64,000 nt of DNA from Mesorhizobium sp. LSJC280B00 (GTDB lineage Bacteria > Pseudomonadota > Alphaproteobacteria > Rhizobiales > Rhizobiaceae): contig NZ_AYVL01000010.1 in the NCBI RefSeq assembly GCF_000502835.1, positions 99,628 through 163,627 of the forward strand, in the 5' to 3' direction. Positions 1 through 7,507 of this stretch are shown in pieces. How positions within the stretch are numbered: position 1 is the stretch's first letter; each line of letters opens with the position of its first letter. Under the pieces are notes generated by a model. The model ran no database searches and was not told where the DNA came from. It worked only from the letters and a program-made list of their open reading frames with translations. The position numbers were made by a program, and so were the translations under genes.

Positions 1-155
1 AAATGCTGCATGACAGCGGCCTCGTCACCAGTCTCGATCTGGTCGAGCTCAACCCTTTTCTCGACGAACGCGGCCGCACCGCCACGCTTTTGGTCGACCT
101 GACCGCAAGCTTGATGGGCCGGCGGATCATGGATCGCCCAACGAGGGGGTTCTGA
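1..155 (+). CDS. rocF: Arginase, C-terminal fragment cut by window edge
   Basis: Only the last 50 or so codons are present; the frame runs from base 3 to a TGA at 153-155. The visible peptide has the arginase C-terminal pattern SLDLVELNPFLDERGRTA followed by a helix ending in LMGRRI. Arginase hydrolyses L-arginine to ornithine and urea in the cytoplasm. Ornithine cyclodeaminase starts three bases after the stop, so the two form a catabolic operon taking arginine to proline. The family assignment rests on this short tail and its neighbour. Confidence 0.75.
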   Translation, partial: MLHDSGLVTSLDLVELNPFLDERGRTATLLVDLTASLMGRRIMDRPTRGF

Positions 156-158
156 GCC

Positions 159-1226
159 ATGACGGTCAATTTGAACATCGTTCCCTTCGTCAGCGTCGAC
201 CGCATGATGAAGCTGGTGCTTGCCATCGGCATCGAGCGCTTTCTGGTCGAGCTTGCCGCCTATATCGAAGAGGATTTCACGCGTTGGGAGCTGTTCGACA
301 AGACGCCGCGCGTCGCCTCGCACAGCATTGACGGCGTCATCGAGCTGATGCCGACCAGCGACGGGCAGCTTTACGGCTTCAAATACGTCAACGGGCATCC
401 GAAGAACACGCGTGACGGCCGCCAGACCGTGACCGCTTTCGGCGTGCTTGCCGATGTCGGCAACGGCTATCCGATGCTGCTTTCGGAAATGACCATCCTG
501 ACGGCGCTCAGAACCGCCGCAAGCTCGGCCGTCGCGGCGAAATACCTCGCTCCCGAGGCCGCCCGGTGCATGGCGATCATCGGCAATGGCGCGCAATCGG
601 AATTCCAGGCGATTGCGTTCAAGGCGCTGCTTGGCGTCGACAGGCTGCGCCTCTACGATATCGACCCGGCGGCCTCGACCAAATGCATGAAGAACCTTGC
701 CGGCATGGGTTTCGACATCAAGCTCTGCGCGTCGGCGCAGGAGGCCGTCGAAGGTGCAGAGATCATCACCACGGTGACCGCCGACAAGCGGTCGGCAACA
801 ATCCTGACCGACAACATGGTCGGGTCCGGCGTGCACATCAACGCGGTCGGCGGCGACTGCCCGGGCAAGACCGAGCTGCATCGCGACATTCTGCTGCGCT
901 CGAATATTTTCGTCGAGTATCCGCCGCAGACGCGCATCGAAGGCGAGAGCCAGCAGCTCGATGCGGACCATCCGATCACCGAATTGTGGCAGGTGATGAC
1001 AGGAAAGGCAGCAGGCCGGACGGACGCCGGACAGATCACGCTGTTTGATTCCGTCGGCTTTGCGATCGAGGATTTTTCCGCGCTGCGCTACGTCCGCGAT
1101 CAGCTTCAGCGGACCGGCCTTTACGAGGAACTAGACCTTCTGGCCGATCCCGATGAACCGCGTGACCTGTTCGGCATGCTGCTGCGCGCCGAAAAAGTGG
1201 CCGGGCTGGCGGTTGCCGGCAGCTGA
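159..1226 (+). CDS. ocd: Ornithine cyclodeaminase
   Basis: This 355-residue protein belongs to the ornithine cyclodeaminase / mu-crystallin family, which converts L-ornithine to L-proline and ammonia using bound NAD. Visible signatures are the substrate-side stretch FKYVNGHP near residues 74-81, the LTALRTAA segment with its conserved arginine near 118, the dinucleotide loop GNGAQSEFQ at 142-150, and the NAVGGDCPGKTELH segment carrying the expected catalytic aspartate. The length fits the longer bacterial OCD form. It follows the arginase gene by 3 bp, which supports the arginine-to-proline route over other family activities such as alanine dehydrogenase or ketimine reductase. Confidence 0.9.
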   Translation: MTVNLNIVPFVSVDRMMKLVLAIGIERFLVELAAYIEEDFTRWELFDKTPRVASHSIDGVIELMPTSDGQLYGFKYVNGHPKNTRDGRQTVTAFGVLADVGNGYPMLLSEMTILTALRTAASSAVAAKYLAPEAARCMAIIGNGAQSEFQAIAFKALLGVDRLRLYDIDPAASTKCMKNLAGMGFDIKLCASAQEAVEGAEIITTVTADKRSATILTDNMVGSGVHINAVGGDCPGKTELHRDILLRSNIFVEYPPQTRIEGESQQLDADHPITELWQVMTGKAAGRTDAGQITLFDSVGFAIEDFSALRYVRDQLQRTGLYEELDLLADPDEPRDLFGMLLRAEKVAGLAVAGS

Positions 1227-1242
1227 GCTGCGATCCTGTCGG

Positions 1243-1404
1243 TCAGTCCTTCTTTTCCTGGTACAGGCGCTCGGTGGCGCGGTCGCTTTCCCTGCGCTCC
1301 GCCGGGCCGCGACGGCGCTGCGTGAGCAGGGCGTAGGCGATCAGGATTGCCAGCAGCAGTGGACCGCCTGCAACAACGAGCAACCACAAACTAGTCTCAA
1401 ACAT
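1243..1404 (-). CDS. Small membrane protein, 53 aa
   Basis: A short reading frame of 53 residues sits convergent to ocd. The N-terminus is one hydrophobic helix (about residues 5-26, LWLLVVAGGPLLLAILIAY) followed by a basic and acidic, hydrophilic tail ending QEKKD. A strong ribosome site (GGAAAGGAGA) lies just before the ATG. Upstream at 1427-1451 is a one-mismatch match to the EcfG stress promoter. I do not recognise a family. The topology suggests a single-pass inner-membrane protein with a cytoplasmic tail. The ribosome site, promoter and clean hydrophobic pattern make a chance ORF unlikely. Confidence 0.6.
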   Translation of the reverse strand: MFETSLWLLVVAGGPLLLAILIAYALLTQRRRGPAERRESDRATERLYQEKKD

Positions 1405-1426
1405 CGAACCGTCTCCTTTCCTTCAC

Positions 1427-1451
1427 AACCGGGAAGGACCAGAACCGTTCC
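1427..1451 (-). promoter_or_regulatory. EcfG-type promoter, near-consensus
   Basis: On the minus strand the site reads GGAAC, 16 bases, GGTT, one base off the EcfG/RpoE2 consensus GGAAC-N16/17-CGTT. It points at the 53-residue membrane protein and lies 23 bp upstream of its start codon. Confidence 0.4.
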
Positions 1452-1596
1452 TCCGTCTTATCGGAGGTCGCCCGCACGGCGTGGCGCGATTCAGGATTTA
1501 ATGCTTCGAGCGGGGCGTTCCACGCCTTGTCTGCACTCAGGATGCCCTTATCTAGAGTCTTATCATTCGGTCACAGGCACTCTCTGCAAAGTGAAG

Positions 1597-1621
1597 GGAA
1601 CCACAAGGGCTTTCCGACATT
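1597..1621 (+). promoter_or_regulatory. Possible EcfG-type promoter for prkA operon
   Basis: The site reads GGAAC, 16 bases, CATT, fitting the looser RpoE2 form GGAAC-N18-TT. It lies 55 bp upstream of the prkA start in an otherwise empty 270-bp gap (1405-1675). The -10 element is imperfect, so this is tentative. Confidence 0.3.
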
Positions 1622-1675
1622 TGGTTGTTCAAGAGACAAACGTGCAGCCACACCGGCTCCGGGGCTAGGAATACC

Positions 1676-3625
1676 ATGCGTGAGAATCAATCCGACGTCT
1701 TCGATCTGTTTTCCGAGGTTTACAAGAATGCGGCGCAGGAGGAGATAAGCCTCCAGCAATATCTGCTTGCCTGCCGCGAGGACAAGTCGATGTACGCCTC
1801 GGCGCCCGAGCGGATGGTCGAGGCGATTGGCGAGCCGACCTTTGTCGATACCAGCAAGGACGAGCGGCTTGGCCGTATTTTTTCGAACCGGACGATCAAG
1901 ATCTATCCGACCTTCGCCGACTTTTACGGCATGGAGGATACGATCGAGCGTATCGCCGGTTATTTCCGCTATGCCTCGCAAGGGCTCGAGGAACGCAAGC
2001 AGATACTCTATCTCCTCGGCCCGGTCGGCGGCGGCAAGTCCTCGCTTGCGGAGCAGCTGAAAAGGCTGATGGAGCAGCGTCCGATCTATACGCTGAAGGT
2101 CGGCGGCCAGGTCAGCCCGGTGTTCGAATCGCCGCTCGGGCTGTTCGACCCCGACCGCATGGGCGACCTTTTGGAGGATAAATACGGCATCGCCCGGCGG
2201 CGGCTGAACGGCCTGATCTCGCCCTGGGCGGCCAAGCGCCTCGACGAATTGTCCGGCGACATCTCCAAATTCAGCGTCGTCAAGCTGATGCCGTCCAGGC
2301 TTCGCCAGATCGGCATCGCCAAGACCGAGCCGGGCGATGAGAACAACCAGGACGTTTCGGCCCTGGTCGGCAAGGTCGACATCAGGCAGCTGGAAAACTT
2401 CAGCCAGTCCGATCCGGATGCCTATTCCTATAGCGGCGGCCTGAACCGGACCACGCAAGGACTGCTCGAATTCGTCGAGATGTTCAAGGCGCCGATCAAG
2501 GTGCTGCATCCGCTGCTGACCGCGACCCAGGAAGGCAGCTACAACGGCACCGAGAATTTCGGCGCTTTCCCCTATCAGGGCATCATCGTTGCCCATTCCA
2601 ACGAATCGGAATGGCTGCAGTTCAAGAACAACAAGAACAACGAGGCGTTCCTCGACCGTATCCTGGTGGTCAAGGTGCCGTATTGCCTGCGGGTCACCGA
2701 AGAGCGGCAGATCTACGAGAAGCTGTTGCGCGAAAGCGAATTGGCCTCCAGCCCCTGCGCTCCGGAAGTGCTCGATATCCTCAGCCGGTTCACCGTTTCG
2801 ACCCGCCTGGCCGAACACGACAATTCGCCGCTCTACACCAAGATGCGCGTCTATGACGGCGAGAACCTCAAGGAAACCGATCCCAAGGCGAAGTCGGTCC
2901 AGGAGTACCGAAACGCGGCCGGTGTCGATGAAGGCATGACCGGCGTCAGCACCCGCTTCGCCTTCAAGATCCTGTCGCAGACCTTCAACTACGACACCGA
3001 AGAGGTGGCCGCCGATCCGGTGCATCTGATGTACATCCTGGAAGAGGCGATCAAGCGCGAGCAGTTCCCGAAGGAAACAGAGGCGGACTATCTCGATTTC
3101 ATAAAGTCGGAGCTGGCGACCCGTTATGCCGAGTTCATCGGACACGAGATCCAGAAGGCTTATCTGGAATCCTATAGCGAATACGGCCAGAACCTGTTCG
3201 ACCGCTACATCGCCTATGCCGATGCCTGGATCGAGGATCAGGACTACAAGGATACCGATACCGGCCAGATCCTCAATCGCGAGGTTCTGGACAACGAACT
3301 GTCGCAGGTCGAAAAGCCGGCCGGCATCGCCAATCCCAAGGACTTCCGCAACGAAGTGGTGAAGTTCACGCTGCGCGCGCGGGCCAGAAACCATGGCCGC
3401 AACCCATCATGGACAAGCTACGAAAAGCTGCGCGAAGTCATCGAGAAGCGGATGTTCGGGCAGGTCGAAGATCTGCTGCCGGTGATCAGCTTCGGCTCCA
3501 AGCAGGACAGCGTGACGGAGAAGCGGCATACCGAATTCGTGCAGCGGATGATCCAGCGCGGCTACACCGAGCGCCAGGTCCGCCGGCTGGTGGACTGGTA
3601 CATGCGGGTGAACAAGGCGGGTTGA
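1676..3625 (+). CDS. prkA: PrkA serine protein kinase
   Basis: This 649-residue protein matches PrkA/YeaG, an AAA-type ATPase with a C-terminal kinase-like domain that phosphorylates serine residues under starvation and other stress. The P-loop GPVGGGKSS is at residues 115-123, and the N-terminus (SLQQYLLACREDKSMYASAPERM) has the family pattern. Length fits the usual 640-650. I chose the ATG at 1676, behind a weak GGGGCTAGGA site, rather than an upstream in-frame start at 1625, because homology begins at MRENQSDVFDLF. It heads a three-gene operon with yeaH and spoVR, the standard arrangement in proteobacteria. Confidence 0.95.
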   Translation: MRENQSDVFDLFSEVYKNAAQEEISLQQYLLACREDKSMYASAPERMVEAIGEPTFVDTSKDERLGRIFSNRTIKIYPTFADFYGMEDTIERIAGYFRYASQGLEERKQILYLLGPVGGGKSSLAEQLKRLMEQRPIYTLKVGGQVSPVFESPLGLFDPDRMGDLLEDKYGIARRRLNGLISPWAAKRLDELSGDISKFSVVKLMPSRLRQIGIAKTEPGDENNQDVSALVGKVDIRQLENFSQSDPDAYSYSGGLNRTTQGLLEFVEMFKAPIKVLHPLLTATQEGSYNGTENFGAFPYQGIIVAHSNESEWLQFKNNKNNEAFLDRILVVKVPYCLRVTEERQIYEKLLRESELASSPCAPEVLDILSRFTVSTRLAEHDNSPLYTKMRVYDGENLKETDPKAKSVQEYRNAAGVDEGMTGVSTRFAFKILSQTFNYDTEEVAADPVHLMYILEEAIKREQFPKETEADYLDFIKSELATRYAEFIGHEIQKAYLESYSEYGQNLFDRYIAYADAWIEDQDYKDTDTGQILNREVLDNELSQVEKPAGIANPKDFRNEVVKFTLRARARNHGRNPSWTSYEKLREVIEKRMFGQVEDLLPVISFGSKQDSVTEKRHTEFVQRMIQRGYTERQVRRLVDWYMRVNKAG

Positions 3626-3644
3626 AGCCAGCCCGGGGTAACAT

Positions 3645-4967
3645 ATGCCGATCTTCATCGATCGCCGACTGAACCCGAAGGACAAAAGCCTCGGCAACCG
3701 GCAGCGTTTCCTGCGGCGGGCGCGCGAAGAGTTGAAGCGCACCATCCGCGATCAGATCCGCACCGGCAAGATCGCCGACGTGGACGCCGAGCATGCCGTT
3801 TCGATGCCGGCGCGAGGCACCGGCGAGCCGAGCTTCAAGGATGCCCGGAACAGCGGCAGCCGCCAGCACGTCCTGCCCGGCAACAAGCATTTTGCCCGAG
3901 GCGACCGGCTGCCTAAACCCGGCCAGGGCGGCGGCATGGGATCCGCCCCGGGGAGAACCGAATCGGAGGACGATTTCCGTTTCGTGCTGTCGCGCGAGGA
4001 GGTGCTCGACCTCTTTTTCGAAGACCTCGAACTGCCTGATATGGTCAAGCTCAACCTCAAGGAGATCCTCGCCTTCAAGCCGCGCCGGGCCGGCTTCGCC
4101 GCGACCGGCTCGCCGACCAACATCAATGTCGGGCGCACGATGCGCAACAGCCATGGCCGCCGCATAGCGCTCAGGCGCCCCAAGCAGGAGGCGGTCGACG
4201 CTGTCGCGCAGGAGATCGCGACGCTGGAGACGAAGCCGCAAAACGCCGAGATGCGGCAGCGCATCGTGGCGCTGCAGGAAGAGCTTGAGCGGCTGGAGCG
4301 CCGCCGCAAGCGGATCGCCTTTGTCGATCCGGTCGATATCCGCTTCAACCGCTTCGACGCCCAGCCGGTGCCGAACGCCAATGCGGTGATGTTCTGCCTG
4401 ATGGACGTGTCCGGTTCGATGGGCGAACGCGAGAAAGATCTGGCCAAGCGCTTCTTCGTGCTGCTGCACCTGTTCCTGAAACGGCGCTATGACCGCACCG
4501 AGGTCGTCTTCATTCGCCACACGCACGAGGCGCAGGAGGTGGACGAGGAAACCTTCTTCTACAACACTCAGAGCGGCGGCACGGTGGTTTCCACGGCGCT
4601 CGAGGAGATGCACCGCATCGTCGAGCAACGCTATCCCAGCCGCGAATGGAACATCTATGTCGCCCAGGCCTCGGACGGCGACAATTTCGTCACCGATTCC
4701 GAGCGCTGCATCGCCTTGCTCGACGAACAGATCATGCGGCTTTGCCAGTATTTCGCCTATGTCGAGATCCTCGACGAGCGTGAGAGCCACATCTTCGGCG
4801 CCACCGACAACGGCACGTCGCTGTGGCGTGCCTACAGTGCGGTCAAGCTGAGGTGGTCGAACTTCCAGATGAGCCGCATCGCCACGGCGGCCGACATCTA
4901 CCCGGTTTTCCGCCAGCTCTTCGCCAGACAGCCGGGTTATCAAAAGAGCGCTGAAAGAGGGGGCTGA
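3645..4967 (+). CDS. yeaH: YeaH/DUF444 von Willebrand-type protein
   Basis: This 440-residue DUF444 protein is the usual partner of PrkA. The N-terminal third is basic and low-complexity, with a glycine-rich KPGQGGGMGS stretch near 91-100. A coiled-coil-like helix follows near 180-225. The C-terminal half holds a von Willebrand A-like domain with the metal-binding motif DVSGSMG at 254-260. In E. coli YeaG and YeaH act together in nitrogen starvation; the molecular role is not settled. The start is 19 bp after prkA, and its TGA overlaps the ATG of spoVR by one base, implying coupled translation. Confidence 0.92.
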   Translation: MPIFIDRRLNPKDKSLGNRQRFLRRAREELKRTIRDQIRTGKIADVDAEHAVSMPARGTGEPSFKDARNSGSRQHVLPGNKHFARGDRLPKPGQGGGMGSAPGRTESEDDFRFVLSREEVLDLFFEDLELPDMVKLNLKEILAFKPRRAGFAATGSPTNINVGRTMRNSHGRRIALRRPKQEAVDAVAQEIATLETKPQNAEMRQRIVALQEELERLERRRKRIAFVDPVDIRFNRFDAQPVPNANAVMFCLMDVSGSMGEREKDLAKRFFVLLHLFLKRRYDRTEVVFIRHTHEAQEVDEETFFYNTQSGGTVVSTALEEMHRIVEQRYPSREWNIYVAQASDGDNFVTDSERCIALLDEQIMRLCQYFAYVEILDERESHIFGATDNGTSLWRAYSAVKLRWSNFQMSRIATAADIYPVFRQLFARQPGYQKSAERGG

Positions 4968-6505
4968 TGGCGAGCAAATCCGGGTTGCTGTTTTCCGGTT
5001 CCGACTGGGATTTCAGGACGCTGTCGCGTGCCTACGAGACCATCGAGGCGGTCGCCACGGAAGAGCTCCACCTCGACGTCTATCCGGTGCAGATGGAGAT
5101 CATCTCCTCAGAACAGATGCTCGACGCCTATTCCTCTGTCGGCATGCCGCTGATGTACCGCCACTGGTCGTTCGGCAAGCACTACCTCTACCAGGAATTG
5201 CTCTACCGCAAAGGCGGACGGGGGCTCGCCTATGAACTCGTCATCAATTCCAATCCCTGCATCGTCTATCTGATGGAAGAAAACACCATGGCCCTGCAGG
5301 CCCTGGTGACGGCGCACGCGGCACTCGGCCATAACCATTTCTTCAAGAATAATTATCTGTTCCAGCAGTGGACTGACGCCAGCGCCATCCTCAGTTATCT
5401 GGACTTCGCCAAGGGCTACATTGCCCGCTGTGAGGAGCGGCATGGCGTCGATGCGGTGGAAGAGATCCTCGATGCCGCACATGCGCTGATGGAACAGGGC
5501 GTGTTCAGATATCACCGGCCGCCGAAACTGTCGTCGGAAAAGCAGCGCGAGGGCGTTCGCGAGCGCCTGGAATACGAGGAGCGTTCCTACAATGACCTAT
5601 GGCGCACGCTGCCGCCTTCGAAGGACGGCACCAAGCCCCGCGAGACGGATACAATGGCGGAGCGCAGGAAATCGCTCAAGCTGCCCGAGGAAAACCTGCT
5701 TTATTTCCTGGAGAAGAACAGCCTGATCCTGGAACCCTGGCAGCGTGAGGTCATCCGGATTGTCCGCGTCATCGCGCAGTATTTCTATCCGCAGCGCCAA
5801 ACGCAGGTGATGAACGAGGGCTGCGCCACCTTCGTGCATTACACGCTGATGAACCTTTTGTTCGACCGCGGCCTGATCGGCGAAGGCGCCATGCTGGAAG
5901 TGCTGCGCAACCATTCGAACGTGATCTTCCAGCCGGGCTTCGACGATCCGCGCTTTTCCGGCATCAACCCTTACGCGCTGGGCCTCGACATGATGCAGGA
6001 CATCCAGCGCATCTCGACCGCGCCGACCGCCGAGGACCGCGACTGGTTTCCCGATATCGCCGGCAATGGCGACTGGCGCCAGACCCTGCTGGACGCCTGG
6101 GCCAACCATCGCGACGAGTCCTTCATCCGCCAGTATCTGAGCCCTACCCTGATCCGGAAATGGCGGTTCTTTGTGCTTGCCGATGCGGCCAACGATCCGC
6201 ACTACGAAGTCGCCTCGATACACAATGAGCGCGGCTACGAGAGCATCCGCGCCGCACTCGCCCACAGCTACGACATCGGCGCCAGCCGGCCGGACATCCA
6301 GGTGGTGGACGTGGACCTGCTCGGCGATCGGCATCTGCGCCTGCAGCATAAGGTCAAGGACGGCATAGTGCTGGAAGGCGGCAGCCGCGACGCCACGCTG
6401 CGCCATATCCGCAAGCTCTGGGGCTACGAGGTCAGCATGGCTGCGGTCGACGCACAGACCGGCGCCACAGTCCACGAACGGTCGACCAGCCAGATCGGGG
6501 AATGA
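4967..6505 (+). CDS. spoVR: SpoVR family protein
   Basis: This 512-residue cytoplasmic protein belongs to the SpoVR/YcgB family. It shows the conserved N-terminal DWDFRTLSRAYETIE region, the HNHFFKNNYLFQQWT block near residues 120-134, and the NEGCATFVHYTLMN block near 281-294. SpoVR was named for spore cortex formation in Bacillus, but non-sporulating proteobacteria carry it with prkA and yeaH, where it is a stress protein of unknown biochemistry. The start overlaps the yeaH stop (TGATG). It is the last gene of the trio. Confidence 0.93.
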   Translation: MASKSGLLFSGSDWDFRTLSRAYETIEAVATEELHLDVYPVQMEIISSEQMLDAYSSVGMPLMYRHWSFGKHYLYQELLYRKGGRGLAYELVINSNPCIVYLMEENTMALQALVTAHAALGHNHFFKNNYLFQQWTDASAILSYLDFAKGYIARCEERHGVDAVEEILDAAHALMEQGVFRYHRPPKLSSEKQREGVRERLEYEERSYNDLWRTLPPSKDGTKPRETDTMAERRKSLKLPEENLLYFLEKNSLILEPWQREVIRIVRVIAQYFYPQRQTQVMNEGCATFVHYTLMNLLFDRGLIGEGAMLEVLRNHSNVIFQPGFDDPRFSGINPYALGLDMMQDIQRISTAPTAEDRDWFPDIAGNGDWRQTLLDAWANHRDESFIRQYLSPTLIRKWRFFVLADAANDPHYEVASIHNERGYESIRAALAHSYDIGASRPDIQVVDVDLLGDRHLRLQHKVKDGIVLEGGSRDATLRHIRKLWGYEVSMAAVDAQTGATVHERSTSQIGE

Positions 6506-6609
6506 CCGAACCGGACTTGCCGGCGAAGTCGGGTGTCGTTGCCTTTACCGGATCACCAACCACCCTAAGTACGCGCGCGCCACGAGGGCATCATTCAGGG
6601 AGCAGGAAC

Positions 6610-7101
6610 ATGCGCGCATTGATGATCGCCACCGTCCTTCTGGTCGCTGTCACGATGGCGCTCTCACTTGCGCACGCACTGGAATTGCCCGGCAAGTTGC
6701 GCCTCAAGGAGGCCACCTACAGATCAGTGCAGGCGATCTATTATCCCGGCTTCACGATCGGCGGCTTTGCCGAGATCGGCGGCATCATTGCCCTCGCCAT
6801 CATGCTCTACCTGACGCCTTATCCAAGCGCTCGATTCTGGTGGACCTTGGCGGCGCTCGCCTTCCTGCTGGCGGAACATGCGACCTATTGGTTGATCACG
6901 CATCCCGTCAATAATTTCTGGGTGCAAGACGTTGCCATGCCGCAATCAGCCGCGACCTTTTTTTCAATGTTCTCTCGAAAGCAGACCGGCGACTGGAGAG
7001 ACTTGCACAACGTCTGGGAGGCTTCGCATGTCGCCAGGGCAGGCCTGGCGATGCTGAGCCTCGTCTCAATTGCTGTCGCCGCGACATTTTTTGCTGAATA
7101 G
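6610..7101 (+). CDS. DUF1772-like membrane protein
   Basis: This 163-residue protein has about four hydrophobic helices: near residues 3-20, 45-65, 78-98 and 145-160. The N-terminal SLAHALELPGKLRL and YYPGFTIGG stretches resemble DUF1772-type small membrane proteins related to anthrone oxygenase. The catalytic role is unknown for most members. I chose the ATG at 6610, preceded by AGGGAGCAGGA, over an in-frame start at 6502, because the added N-terminus is not family-like. It follows spoVR by about 100 bp and may be read through from that operon. The family call is moderate. Confidence 0.6.
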   Translation: MRALMIATVLLVAVTMALSLAHALELPGKLRLKEATYRSVQAIYYPGFTIGGFAEIGGIIALAIMLYLTPYPSARFWWTLAALAFLLAEHATYWLITHPVNNFWVQDVAMPQSAATFFSMFSRKQTGDWRDLHNVWEASHVARAGLAMLSLVSIAVAATFFAE

Positions 7102-7213
7102 CGCCAGGGATCAAGACGGCCCTCGTCCGCCAACTTGCCGCCACGAACGCTGCATCCGTCAGATCAGGGAACGGAACCGGCGTACTATCTTAACGTCAAG
7201 CGATCCTGCCGTT

Positions 7214-7459
7214 TCAGCGGTCGGTGCGATGCTTGTTGTGGGCGCTTTCCTGGTGCTCGCCGCGGATGATGTTGCGGTCGTCGGGATCGGCAATGTCCTT
7301 CGGGTCCGATCTGAGCTCGGCACCGCGCCGGAACGCCTCGCGCTCTTGCCTGGTCTTTTTCAAATCCGCTTCCGCGTCGAAATCCTTGCCGGCGTTTTTC
7401 GTGTTCTCGCGCTCTTCGATGACGCGCAATTGCTGCTCATGAGTCTTTTTTCCGGCCAT
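7214..7459 (-). CDS. Charged 81-residue conserved hypothetical
   Basis: An 81-residue, highly hydrophilic protein with no signal peptide or membrane segment. The first half is lysine and glutamate rich and probably helical (EERENTKNAGKDFDAEADLKK); the second half is DPKDIADPDDRN-like and likely disordered. The ribosome site GAAGGAGGTCACCG before the ATG is nearly ideal. I do not recognise a domain. It resembles the small hydrophilic stress proteins common in rhizobia only in composition. It lies downstream of the pcm-esterase fusion on the same strand, about 50 bp away. Confidence 0.6.
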   Translation of the reverse strand: MAGKKTHEQQLRVIEERENTKNAGKDFDAEADLKKTRQEREAFRRGAELRSDPKDIADPDDRNIIRGEHQESAHNKHRTDR

Positions 7460-7507
7460 CGGTGACCTCCTTCTTTTGATTTTCCACTTTCCCAGGGTCC
7501 AAATTCG

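Noticed and set aside
1571..3394. A 607-codon open frame antisense to prkA
   Set aside because: It mirrors the high-GC codon pattern of prkA, has no ribosome site and no recognisable domain.
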